Below are positions 41,779 through 48,608 of a stretch of 48,608 nt of DNA, in pieces. The notes beneath the pieces are model-generated. The model searched no databases. It saw nothing but the letters and a program-made list of their open reading frames with translations, and was not told the origin of the DNA. Made by a program: the position numbers and the translations under genes. Position 1 is the first letter of the stretch. Every line of letters begins with the position of its first letter. Source of the DNA: CAZIKB01 sp964539665 (GTDB lineage Bacteria > Zhuqueibacterota > Zhuqueibacteria > Oceanimicrobiales > Oceanimicrobiaceae); assembly GCA_964539665.1 (NCBI GenBank), contig CAZIKB010000042.1:1-48608 (forward strand). The letters are read 5' to 3'.

Positions 41779-42992
41779 GTAAAACAATCAGTGTTTCTAC
41801 AGAATTCGGTCGTTTTGTGAAGTTCATTCTGAGCGAAATGAAGCCAAGGGGTAAGTTCATTACACCATTCAATGTAATCTCTATTCCTGTCATTTTCGTT
41901 GGTCTCATCATTCTCGTAATCCGTTTTACCAAAGGATTAGGAGCAGTTACCAACTTATCTCAAGATTTCCCCTGGGGCTTTTGGATCGGATTTGATGTTG
42001 TTACTGGCGTAGCATTTGCAGGTGGCGCATATATCATCACCTTTGTTGTTTACGTTATGAAACTCGAAAAATATCACTCCATTGTCAGAGTTACTGTGCT
42101 GAATGGATTGTTGGCTTACGTTTTTTATGCAGGCGCTCTTGTATTGGACCTGGGAAGACCTTGGAACATAATTAACCCAATTATCGGAAATTCATTTGGT
42201 TATAACTCTGTATTGTTTCTGGTTTCATGGCATTTTATGCTGTATATGATAGCGGAATTCATTGAGTTTTCACCGGTAATTGCTGAGTGGTTAGGACTTA
42301 AGAGAGTCCGAAAATTCCTGATGGCCTTAACTCTTGGGGCAGTCATATTTGGCATTACTCTTTCAACCCTGCATCAATCGGGTCTTGGCGCTCTCTTTTT
42401 GCTGGCAAAATCCAAGATTCATCCACTTTGGTATACTGAATTTATTCCGATTCTCTTTTTTGTGTCAAGCATTTTTGCTGGTCTTTCAATGATTATTTTT
42501 GAGAGTACTATTAGTCACAAGGTTTTCAAAGATCAGATTGATCCTGCCAAGCATGATTCTTTTAATGAAATAATTTTTGGGCTGGGCAAGGGAGCTGCTA
42601 TTTCAATGTTTGTTTATTACTTTTTTAAAACACTCGTCTTTATTCACGAACATCATTGGGAACTCATAAACGATTTCTGGGGCGTATGGTATCTTGTTGA
42701 GGTGATTGGTTTTGTCCTGATCCCCTGTTTCATGTTTGCTTATGGAGTCAGGAACAGGAGTCTTGGCATCATCCGAGTAGCAGCAGTTATGACCTTGATC
42801 GGTATTATACTCAACAGGCTAAACATTTCTGTCATTGCGTTCAATTGGCAGGCCGCAGTCAGGTATTATCCTTCATGGATGGAGATAGTCGTAACACTTA
42901 TGGTTGTATTCTCAGAAATCTGGGTCTTTCGTTGGATTGTGGACAGAATGCCGGTACTTCGGGATTCCCACGATTTAACATTCAAATCATAA
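41775..42992 (+). CDS. NrfD/HybB-like quinone-interacting membrane subunit, copy 1
   Basis: 405 residues with about ten membrane helices. The family pattern is clear: FPWGFWIGFDVVTGVAFAGG, ITLSTLHQSGLGALFLLAKS, HPLWYTEFIPILFFVSSIFA and LVEVIGFVLIPCFMFAYGV. HybB-type proteins exchange electrons with menaquinone and have no haem. It starts inside the last codons of the HybA-like gene, so the two products probably assemble together. No hydrogenase, nitrite reductase or other catalytic subunit is nearby. Confidence 0.92.
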   Translation: MSKTISVSTEFGRFVKFILSEMKPRGKFITPFNVISIPVIFVGLIILVIRFTKGLGAVTNLSQDFPWGFWIGFDVVTGVAFAGGAYIITFVVYVMKLEKYHSIVRVTVLNGLLAYVFYAGALVLDLGRPWNIINPIIGNSFGYNSVLFLVSWHFMLYMIAEFIEFSPVIAEWLGLKRVRKFLMALTLGAVIFGITLSTLHQSGLGALFLLAKSKIHPLWYTEFIPILFFVSSIFAGLSMIIFESTISHKVFKDQIDPAKHDSFNEIIFGLGKGAAISMFVYYFFKTLVFIHEHHWELINDFWGVWYLVEVIGFVLIPCFMFAYGVRNRSLGIIRVAAVMTLIGIILNRLNISVIAFNWQAAVRYYPSWMEIVVTLMVVFSEIWVFRWIVDRMPVLRDSHDLTFKS

Positions 42993-43006
42993 ATTGGAGA
43001 TTGAAA

Positions 43007-43129
43007 ATGGAAACCTATACATATGTTAACATCTTTGAAACAAAGGGTTTGGAGTACCTGCTTCTAGTTTGTTTTCTTGTGCTTTTTGTCTTATTTGTCA
43101 GATATCTTGCTGCTCCGAAGAAGAAATAG
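43007..43129 (+). CDS. 40-residue single-helix membrane protein
   Basis: METYTYVNIFETKGLEYLLL is followed by a hydrophobic stretch and a basic end (AAPKKK). GGAG lies upstream at a proper distance. It matches the first 35 residues of the TM-GcvH protein at 46719 (MEGFSYVDLFATKGIEYVLV) and sits in the equivalent place after its NrfD-like gene. It looks like the same protein without the GcvH-like domain, perhaps a small subunit of complex 1. Confidence 0.75.
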   Translation: METYTYVNIFETKGLEYLLLVCFLVLFVLFVRYLAAPKKK

Positions 43130-43194
43130 TAGAACGTAAGAATTTTTGAGTGCAAGTTATTGCACAAAGATAATTCAAAATATAAACGATTCTC

Positions 43195-43230
43195 GATGCT
43201 GGACGTTTGTGACCGGCGTTCAGCATCTTT
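43195..43230 (+). terminator. Rho-independent terminator after operon 1
   Basis: GATGCTGGACG (43195-43205) pairs with CGTTCAGCATC (43217-43227) with one G·T pair and an 11-nt loop, and a T-rich tract (TTTCTCTTTCTT) follows. It lies about 65 nt after the 40-residue protein and would end the first operon. Confidence 0.75.
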
Positions 43231-43386
43231 CTCTTTCTTAAATAGATTGCTACTGATTCTCTTCCACTTAACACAGAAATTTGATTGGTCATACTACATC
43301 TCAGTATAAACTAACTCCTCTTAACTAAAGGTGATAATCTTTCACCGCCCACCTTTATAATTAGTGCATGAACCAAAACACTTATT

Positions 43387-43496
43387 TGTCATTCTGAACG
43401 ACTGCAGGGAGTGAAGAATCTACTAATACCAATCTTTTAATTAACAGAGGGTTAGCGGTCATAGATTCTTCGTCGCTTTTCTCCTTAGAATGACAA
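43387..43496. repeat. Degenerate relative of the 183-bp element
   Basis: TGTCATTCTGAACGACTGCA and the GTGAAGAATCT inner arm match the left half of the element at 40701. The right half has ATAGATTCTTCGTCG and TTAGAATGACAA. The AGACTT..GCAAAAT ends are missing. It lies between operons 1 and 2. Apart from this, the terminator and the motif at 43779, the 43130-43855 gap is AT-rich and non-coding. Confidence 0.65.
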
Positions 43497-43778
43497 AAAG
43501 TGGAGTTTTATTTCAAACACTAATTATTCAAAAATATTAGAAATGTTTTATTTATCAACAAAAGTCTCCCCGTACTGTAAATTATTACAACACTAGCCGT
43601 TGAAATATTCAACACCACTTAATGTGTAATAATTATTGCAATTAACCTGCCTTTTAGAATTGTCAGAAATTTTAGTGTAAAAATATTCAACGATTTCTTT
43701 GGGATGGTTCTTTAAATAAGATCGATTAAATAATCCCTAAGACTATTAATAATAATGCATTATAAAAATAATAAATAG

Positions 43779-43796
43779 TTTGGTACAGATTTTGAC
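43779..43796 (+). promoter_or_regulatory. Sigma-54-like promoter motif of operon 2
   Basis: TTTGGTACAGATTTTGAC matches 15 of 18 bases of the element upstream of operon 1 (36544-36561). It approaches the sigma-54 form TGGCACAGATTTTGCA, but has A in place of the -12 C. It is 59 nt before the start codon. A sigma-70-like -35 (TTGACA at 43792-43797) overlaps it, so that alternative remains open. Confidence 0.5.
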
Positions 43797-43855
43797 ATAC
43801 TATCAGGTGAAAATTAACAAATTGATATAAAAACTAAGATAAAAGGAGATTCATC

Positions 43856-44512
43856 ATGTTAGTACTTGTATTTGTTGCTCTCACATTTTTAGTTGGAGTG
43901 ACCGTCGATTATTTTATTCAGCGTAAAAAGCAAATCGCTGGTATCGCGCAACCGCAGGCAAATAATCTTTCCCTGTCAAAAGTTGCTCAAATGCTTCCTG
44001 CCGGGATTTTTCTTCAGCCATCATTTACCTGGAGCAAAATCCTGAATACAGGTAATCTGAGGTTGGGCATAAATCCAATTCTTATGGGATTAATTGGTGA
44101 GCCAGAGAAGGTCGAAACCTTGCAGCAGGGGCAAAAGGTGAAAAAGGGAGAAACACTTCTTCATCTGCACAAAGGTTCTAAGGAACTACACGTGAAAGCC
44201 CCGGTAGCTGGTAGTATTATAGCCGTAAATCCGGATTTCGACGAAGCATCGTGGGAAAATTCGGGGCAGACCTGGTTATATGCAATCAAGCCGGAAAATG
44301 TATCATCAGAAATTCCCAATTGGTTTATTGCCGAGAAATCACGGGAGTGGTTAAATGAGATATTTCTGCAACTTAAAAATTTCTTCACCCAAAGCCTGTC
44401 TCAGAAACAAATGGGCTTGACCATGGCTGATGGCGGTGAATTGCCAGTCGGTGTGTTATCAAAATTTGACAAAAAAACCTGGCAGGATTTCGAAAACACG
44501 TTTTTTAAATGA
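43856..44512 (+). CDS. Membrane-anchored GcvH-like protein
   Basis: 218 residues. An N-terminal helix (LVLVFVALTFLVGVTVDYF) is followed by an H-protein-like domain: GNLRLGINPILMGLIGEPEK, VKAPVAGSIIAVNPDF and SGQTWLYAIKPEN. The tip carries GSKELH, so a Lys lies seven rather than eight residues before the Pro and the ESVKA motif is absent. The C-terminus MADGGELPVGVL then WQDFENTFFK is shared with two other proteins in this region. It is the first gene of operon 2, before the second HybA-like gene. Role unknown; probably a structural or regulatory partner of the redox complex. Confidence 0.8.
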   Translation: MLVLVFVALTFLVGVTVDYFIQRKKQIAGIAQPQANNLSLSKVAQMLPAGIFLQPSFTWSKILNTGNLRLGINPILMGLIGEPEKVETLQQGQKVKKGETLLHLHKGSKELHVKAPVAGSIIAVNPDFDEASWENSGQTWLYAIKPENVSSEIPNWFIAEKSREWLNEIFLQLKNFFTQSLSQKQMGLTMADGGELPVGVLSKFDKKTWQDFENTFFK

Positions 44513-44576
44513 AATTTGTAAACAATTTTTATCTAATTTTACAGAAACAATCTAACTAAAACAAAGGGAAATTCGT

Positions 44577-45437
44577 ATGGATCGCAGAGATTTTATGAAA
44601 ACATTAGGAATAGCAGGTGGAACGCTAATAGCCAAAAGCAATCCCTTAAAGGCCGCTGAGTCCACCAGCAGTACAGAATTCAAGGGAGTGCTCGTCGATA
44701 CCACCCGCTGCGTGGGTTGCCGAACCTGCGAAGAATCATGCGCAGAGGCAAACGGTCTTCCGGAACCGGATTGGGAAGTCGATGTTCTCGAAACAAAAAG
44801 GAAGACAACTGAAAACCAGTTTACTTTAATTAATGGTTATGAAACTGAAAATGGGGAAGTTTATGTAAAACAGCAGTGTATGCATTGTAATCAACCAGCT
44901 TGTGCATCAGCCTGCCTTACCAAGGCCATGTATAAAACAGAAGAAGGGCCGGTTATATGGAGAGAGGACAAGTGTATTGGCTGTAGATATTGTATGGTCT
45001 CATGTCCGTTCAATATACCGAAATTCGAACATCACAGCGCCAATCCCAGAATTCGAAAATGCCAGATGTGCTGGGAACGGCAGCAAGAGGGCAAGCAACC
45101 AGCATGTGTTGAGAATTGTCCCGAAGAAGCTATAGTTTTCGGCAGCCGGCGTGAACTCATCGATATTGCCAGAACCCGTATTTACGCTGATCCTGATAAT
45201 TACAATCATGAGATTTATGGCGAACACGAGGTTGGCGGAACCGGTTTTTTGTATCTTGCTAATGTGCCATTTGAAGAGCTCGGCTTTAAAAAGAATCTTG
45301 GTACCAAAGCTCTTCCGGAGCTCACCACTGGTTTTCTCTATAGCGTTCCAATCATTCTAACCCTGTGGCCAGCATTTTTACTCGCTTTAAGTAAATCAAC
45401 TAAACGCTTCGAAGAAAACACAGAAAGTGAGGGTTAA
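44577..45437 (+). CDS. Periplasmic 4Fe-4S protein, HybA/DsrO-like, copy 2
   Basis: 286 residues, clearly paralogous to the protein at 40912 along its whole length. Tat signal DRRDFMKTLGIAGGT, then CVGCRTCEESCAEANGLPEP, CMHCNQPACASAC, CIGCRYCMVSCPFNIP and CQMCWERQQEGKQPACVENC, for four [4Fe-4S] clusters. A C-terminal hydrophobic segment (SVPIILTLWPAFLLALS) anchors it. AAAGGGA precedes the ATG. Its stop overlaps the ribosome site of the following NrfD-like gene, as in copy 1. Confidence 0.9.
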   Translation: MDRRDFMKTLGIAGGTLIAKSNPLKAAESTSSTEFKGVLVDTTRCVGCRTCEESCAEANGLPEPDWEVDVLETKRKTTENQFTLINGYETENGEVYVKQQCMHCNQPACASACLTKAMYKTEEGPVIWREDKCIGCRYCMVSCPFNIPKFEHHSANPRIRKCQMCWERQQEGKQPACVENCPEEAIVFGSRRELIDIARTRIYADPDNYNHEIYGEHEVGGTGFLYLANVPFEELGFKKNLGTKALPELTTGFLYSVPIILTLWPAFLLALSKSTKRFEENTESEG

Positions 45438-45438
45438 G

Positions 45439-46740
45439 ATGAACGGAAAACAAGACTCCATAGCAATGTTAGGTAGTGAATCAAAAAGATTTGTAAAATT
45501 TATTCTCAGCGAGTTAAAACCCAAAGGTAAAATTCTTACCCCTTTCAATGTCATTTCGGGAATTATCCTTGCTGTTGCAGCAGTTATTTTAACGCTTCGT
45601 TTTGTAAAGGGTTTGGGAGCTGTAGCGAACTTTTCTCAGGATTACCCGTGGGGACTCTGGGTTAGTTTTAATGTGATCACCGGAGTCGCATTTGCCGGCG
45701 GCGCTTATATTATTACGTTCATGGTTTATATCCTGCGCGAAGAAAAATATCATCTCATCGTGCGGGCGACTGTCCTGAATGGTTTCCTGGCCTATATTTT
45801 TTACGCCGGCGCTTTAGTCCTGGACCTCGGCAGACCGTGGAAAGTTATTAATCCTATCATTGGCAACTCGTTCGGCGTCAGCTCTGTGATGTTCCTCGTT
45901 GCCTGGCACTTCATGCTTTATATGCTTGCAGAGTTTATCGAATTTTCACCCGCGGTAGCAGAGTGGCTGGGATGGAAAAAAATAAGAAAAGTATTGATGT
46001 CGCTCACACTTGGAGTTGTAATCTTTGGAATTACGCTCTCTACGCTGCACCAATCAGGCCTCGGGGCTCTTTTCTTAATGGCAAAAAGTAAGATTCATCC
46101 ACTCTGGTATTCTGAATTTATTCCAATTCTGTTCTTTGTGTCCAGTATTTTCGCTGGTCTTTCAGTGGTAATCCTCGAACGATGTATCAGTATCCGGGTA
46201 TTCAGAAAACGGATAAGTCCGGAACACTACTATTCACAGGATGACATTCTTCTTGGATTATCTAAAATCTGTGCAGGCGCCATTTTCGTCTATTTTTTCT
46301 TGAAAGTTTTAATTTTCGTTCATGGACAACACTATTCCCTGTTGAATTCACCATTAGGTTACTGGTTTTTAGTAGAGATGATCGCGTTTGTATTAATCCC
46401 TGGTATACTTTTTACCCAAAGCGTTAAATCCAAGAATATTAACCTGATTAAAATTGGCGCCGTGATGACTATAATTGGCATCATATTGAACCGGTTAAAT
46501 ACATCCATGATCGCTTTCAACTGGGAGGTTGTGGATAAATATATTCCATCCTGGATGGAAATAGAGGTGACGGTTGCAGTCATAGTCGCACAAATACTGG
46601 TTTTCAGATGGATTGTAAGCCGGATGCCGATTATGAGCGAGCCGCCGGAGTGGGCGAAAGATCATAAAGAAACGAAAGAAAAAATTAAACCAATTAAAAT
46701 TAAAGAGGAGCAAGAAAGATGGAAGGTTTCAGTTATGTAG
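45439..46740 (+). CDS. NrfD/HybB-like quinone-interacting membrane subunit, copy 2
   Basis: About 433 residues and a full-length paralog of the protein at 41775. It shares YPWGLWVSFNVITGVAFAGG, LSTLHQSGLGALFLMAKSKI and LVEMIAFVLIPGILFTQSV, with about ten membrane helices. It carries a charged C-terminal extension (KDHKETKEKIKPIKIKEEQE) that copy 1 lacks. The ATG at 45439 is preferred; a GTG at 45427 overlaps the previous gene more deeply. Its end overlaps the start of the next gene by 22 nt. Confidence 0.92.
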   Translation: MNGKQDSIAMLGSESKRFVKFILSELKPKGKILTPFNVISGIILAVAAVILTLRFVKGLGAVANFSQDYPWGLWVSFNVITGVAFAGGAYIITFMVYILREEKYHLIVRATVLNGFLAYIFYAGALVLDLGRPWKVINPIIGNSFGVSSVMFLVAWHFMLYMLAEFIEFSPAVAEWLGWKKIRKVLMSLTLGVVIFGITLSTLHQSGLGALFLMAKSKIHPLWYSEFIPILFFVSSIFAGLSVVILERCISIRVFRKRISPEHYYSQDDILLGLSKICAGAIFVYFFLKVLIFVHGQHYSLLNSPLGYWFLVEMIAFVLIPGILFTQSVKSKNINLIKIGAVMTIIGIILNRLNTSMIAFNWEVVDKYIPSWMEIEVTVAVIVAQILVFRWIVSRMPIMSEPPEWAKDHKETKEKIKPIKIKEEQERWKVSVM

Positions 46741-47411
46741 ATTTGTTTGCCACCAAGGGCATTGAGTATGTACTTGTTATTGGTTTTTTGTTAATGTTCA
46801 TTATGTATTGGAGATTTTTAGATAAACCGGCAAAAGCATTGGTGAGAGTTGCGGCGAGACCTGCTAATACTCTTTACGAGTGGTTTCATCTTGCAAAAAA
46901 TGTTTATTACCACCCGGGTCATAGCTGGGCCATGCCTGAAGATAGAAATATTGTGAAGGTTGGAATCGATGATTTCGCTCAGAGGCTGCTGGGTAAGCCA
47001 GACGCTTTGGAGTTACCCGGGGTTGGTGCCCAGATGGAACAGGGTGAGAATGGTTGGAAAATCCAGTTTGATTCAAAGTCAATTGATGTCTTATCGCCGG
47101 TTAATGGAGAAGTCGTTGCGGTGAATCAGGAAGCTGTAAATTCTCCTGAGCTTATCGGACAAGATCCATATAATAAAGGTTGGCTGCTGAAGGTTAGGGT
47201 ACCCAAAATTAAATCTAACCTGAAGAATTTGCTCTCCGGAAAGCTGGCGGTAGCCTGGATGGAAAATACTGTGCAAACTCTCCGTGAGCAAATGACTGGC
47301 GAGCTGGGAGTTGTGATGCAGGATGGTGGTCTGCCAGTTTCAGGATTTGCCAAAGAACTTGCACCAGATAATTGGGAAGAGATAGCCGCAGAGTTTTTCC
47401 TGACGAAATAA
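46719..47411 (+). CDS. Membrane-anchored GcvH-like protein, partner of complex 2
   Basis: 230 residues. MEGFSYVDLFATKGIEYVLV plus a membrane helix to about residue 32 is followed by a helical linker. A GcvH-like domain follows: HSWAMPEDRNIVKVGIDDFA, LSPVNGEVVAVNQ and YNKGWLLKVRVPK. The tip is DSKSID: Lys one residue nearer to the Pro than the lipoyl Lys of GcvH. The C-terminus MQDGGLPVSGFAKEL...WEEIAAEFFL repeats the tail of the protein at 43856. GAGGAG lies 8 nt before the ATG inside the previous gene, so translation is coupled. Confidence 0.85.
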   Translation: MEGFSYVDLFATKGIEYVLVIGFLLMFIMYWRFLDKPAKALVRVAARPANTLYEWFHLAKNVYYHPGHSWAMPEDRNIVKVGIDDFAQRLLGKPDALELPGVGAQMEQGENGWKIQFDSKSIDVLSPVNGEVVAVNQEAVNSPELIGQDPYNKGWLLKVRVPKIKSNLKNLLSGKLAVAWMENTVQTLREQMTGELGVVMQDGGLPVSGFAKELAPDNWEEIAAEFFLTK

Positions 47412-47424
47412 AATAATGTGATTT

Positions 47425-47487
47425 ACGGTGTTCACGCTTTAGCGTGATTGCAATCAAATACTAACTCAAGCTTGAACACCGTTTTTC
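47425..47487 (+). terminator. Terminator after operon 2
   Basis: ACGGTGTTCA (47425-47434) pairs with TGAACACCGT (47473-47482), followed by TTTTTC. A smaller hairpin CACGCTTTAGCGTG lies inside the left part. The long loop is unusual for an intrinsic terminator, but the U-tract is good. It separates operon 2 from the last GcvH-like gene. Confidence 0.65.
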
Positions 47488-47591
47488 TTACTATCGATTT
47501 ACAATCGCTAAATCAATGAATTGTCAAATAGGTTGGTCATCCTGAGTTTTAGCATCTTTACCTTGAAGTTTTAATAATTAGTGAATAGATT

Positions 47592-48392
47592 ATGCAAAAT
47601 TCAACAAAATGTATCTGGATGTTAGCCGGCATCATAAATTATAAACTCTGCGATCGCCATTTTGAATGTGAGAATTGCGAGTTTGATAATGTTATGCGAG
47701 GTATGCTTCCACCTGATAACCTTGCGATAGCGACTACAAAAGGCGGTTATGACGTGGAAGTTCCAGAATGTGACGATACCACGTCACACTTGATAAATCA
47801 GTATTTATATTCGTTGTTTTCCGATTGTAAAATACATCTCGACCGTTACTATCATCCTTCGCATTTCTGGTATAAATCTGAATCGGGAAACAGAGTTCAG
47901 GTGGGTATTGATAAACTGTTCATTAAGATCTTAGAACCGATTGAAAGGATCATCCTGCCGGGAGTAGGAGAAACATATAGAAAAGGCCAGCTTATTGCCT
48001 GGATTGTGCGCAAGGGAAAAACCTTTCCCTTGCATTCTCCAATAAAGGGCAGGATTGTAGAGATTAATAATCAAATTCTGCACAACAATTATAAACAAGT
48101 GATAGAAAATGACGCTTACTTTTTTAAGATTGAAGATATGGAGATGAGTCGGGAAGTTCAGCAAATGTGTACAGATATGCAGGGCCTGGATAGTTTTACC
48201 GGGAATGTAAATATCGTGCGGAAGTATCTTACCCGGACGATTAATCAGGAGCGGCCCGAAGATATTGGCGCCACACTTGCCGATGGCGGTCAGTTTCAGA
48301 TGGGATTAGAAAAGATTATCGGCGAAGAAGCTTTTGAAAGTCTTCTCGGACAGTTGTTGTGTAATGGTACAAAGAAGAAGCCTCTCGGCTGA
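47592..48392 (+). CDS. GcvH-like protein with N-terminal cysteine cluster
   Basis: 266 residues, no membrane helix. The N-terminus has KCIWMLAGIINYKLC then HFECENCEFDNVMRG, four cysteines arranged as a likely Zn or Fe-S site. A GcvH-like domain follows: NRVQVGIDKLFIKILEPIE, HSPIKGRIVEINNQ and ENDAYFFKIEDME. The hairpin tip is RKGKTFP, with Lys seven residues before the Pro and no ESVKA. The C-terminus LADGGQFQMGLEKII resembles the DGG tails of the neighbours. It lies 180 nt after operon 2, behind its terminator, so it may be read separately. Confidence 0.75.
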   Translation: MQNSTKCIWMLAGIINYKLCDRHFECENCEFDNVMRGMLPPDNLAIATTKGGYDVEVPECDDTTSHLINQYLYSLFSDCKIHLDRYYHPSHFWYKSESGNRVQVGIDKLFIKILEPIERIILPGVGETYRKGQLIAWIVRKGKTFPLHSPIKGRIVEINNQILHNNYKQVIENDAYFFKIEDMEMSREVQQMCTDMQGLDSFTGNVNIVRKYLTRTINQERPEDIGATLADGGQFQMGLEKIIGEEAFESLLGQLLCNGTKKKPLG

Positions 48393-48608
48393 ATTCATTT
48401 TTAATGATTCAAAATTGGTAAATCCTCACTTTCAGCGGGGCTGCTTTTCGTTAGGGCTGTCCCAAAAGTCCCTAAATGATCTTATCTTCATGCTGAGTCA
48501 CGAAGTGAATTCGTTTGTGCCTCAACTTAAGGGAAAGTCCCTCTTAGCAACTGAACGTGTCCCACATTTTTTACTGGACACTGGGAAATAAATTTTGTAT
48601 ATTATCCG

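Noticed and set aside
40912..46740. A group 1 [NiFe] hydrogenase (Hyb) operon
   Set aside because: HybA/HybB-like subunits are present, but no hydrogenase large or small subunit or maturation gene.
38124..48392. Functional glycine cleavage system
   Set aside because: No gcvP or gcvT is present, and the GcvH-like domains lack the lipoylation motif.
48450..48608. An insertion-sequence end beginning GGGCTGTCCCAAAAG
   Set aside because: The string resembles ends of some IS families, but no second end or transposase is in the window.
1..48608. tRNA, rRNA or other structured RNA genes
   Set aside because: No cloverleaf or rRNA-like sequence was recognised by eye; a dedicated search was not possible here.

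Overview
This is a moderately AT-rich bacterial chromosome segment with long accessory stretches. The subtilase at 25972-27654 ends in a FlgD-like/type IX-secretion-type sorting domain. Together with many palindromic intergenic repeats, multihaem cytochrome/NrfD redox modules and TonB/YfiR signalling genes, this points to an uncultured member of the FCB superphylum (KSB1/Calditrichota-like). That placement is an inference; the window has no rRNA or other phylogenetic marker.

Region 1 (1-10.3 kb, minus strand) is a type I-B CRISPR-cas locus in the order cas6-cas8b-cas7-cas5-cas3-[RAYT transposase]-cas4-cas1-cas2-leader-array. It looks decayed: the array has two repeats and one spacer, cas7 is split by a frameshift, and cas4 is broken by a REP-like palindrome. 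At least a dozen such palindromes sit in or beside the cas genes, around a REP-associated tyrosine transposase that probably mobilises them.

Region 2 (10.3-17.9 kb) holds two uncharacterised proteins, an SDR oxidoreductase, a TMEM14-like membrane protein and a gamma-glutamyltranspeptidase. The transpeptidase lies between two direct copies of the 3' end of another gene. Several gene remnants and a 183-bp MITE-like element are also here.

Region 3 (17.9-22.4 kb, minus strand) reads as a degenerate chromosomal integron. Three attC-like sites, each directly 3' of a gene, delimit cassettes carrying a SIR2-like NADase-type defence protein, a gene interrupted by a TAG codon, and a YitT-family membrane protein; a PD-(D/E)XK nuclease-like gene follows. 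A 36-codon remnant resembling the N-terminus of an integron integrase lies upstream of the first cassette on the same strand as the cassettes. A decayed PIN-toxin module with an apparently intact antitoxin follows.

Region 4 (23.2-30.5 kb) contains a 5-alpha-reductase-family membrane enzyme beside an extended SDR, an Asp/Glu racemase, the secreted subtilase, an M29-type aminopeptidase and an overlapping thyA-folA pair.

Region 5 (31-36 kb, minus strand) is a TonB-dependent receptor, a YfiR-like periplasmic protein and a PAS histidine kinase whose sensor looks like CHASE8. It resembles a Yfi system with a kinase in place of the diguanylate cyclase.

Region 6 (36.6-48.4 kb, plus strand) is the most unusual part. 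A histidine kinase with haem-c motifs in its periplasmic sensor, two response regulators fused to GcvH-like domains (one membrane-anchored), a five-haem cytochrome, two tandem copies of a HybA-like Fe-S protein plus NrfD/HybB-like quinone-interacting membrane subunit, and three more GcvH-like proteins form two consecutive operons. No hydrogenase or other catalytic subunit is present, and none of the GcvH-like domains has the canonical lipoylation motif. The two operons share an 18-nt upstream motif resembling a sigma-54 promoter.
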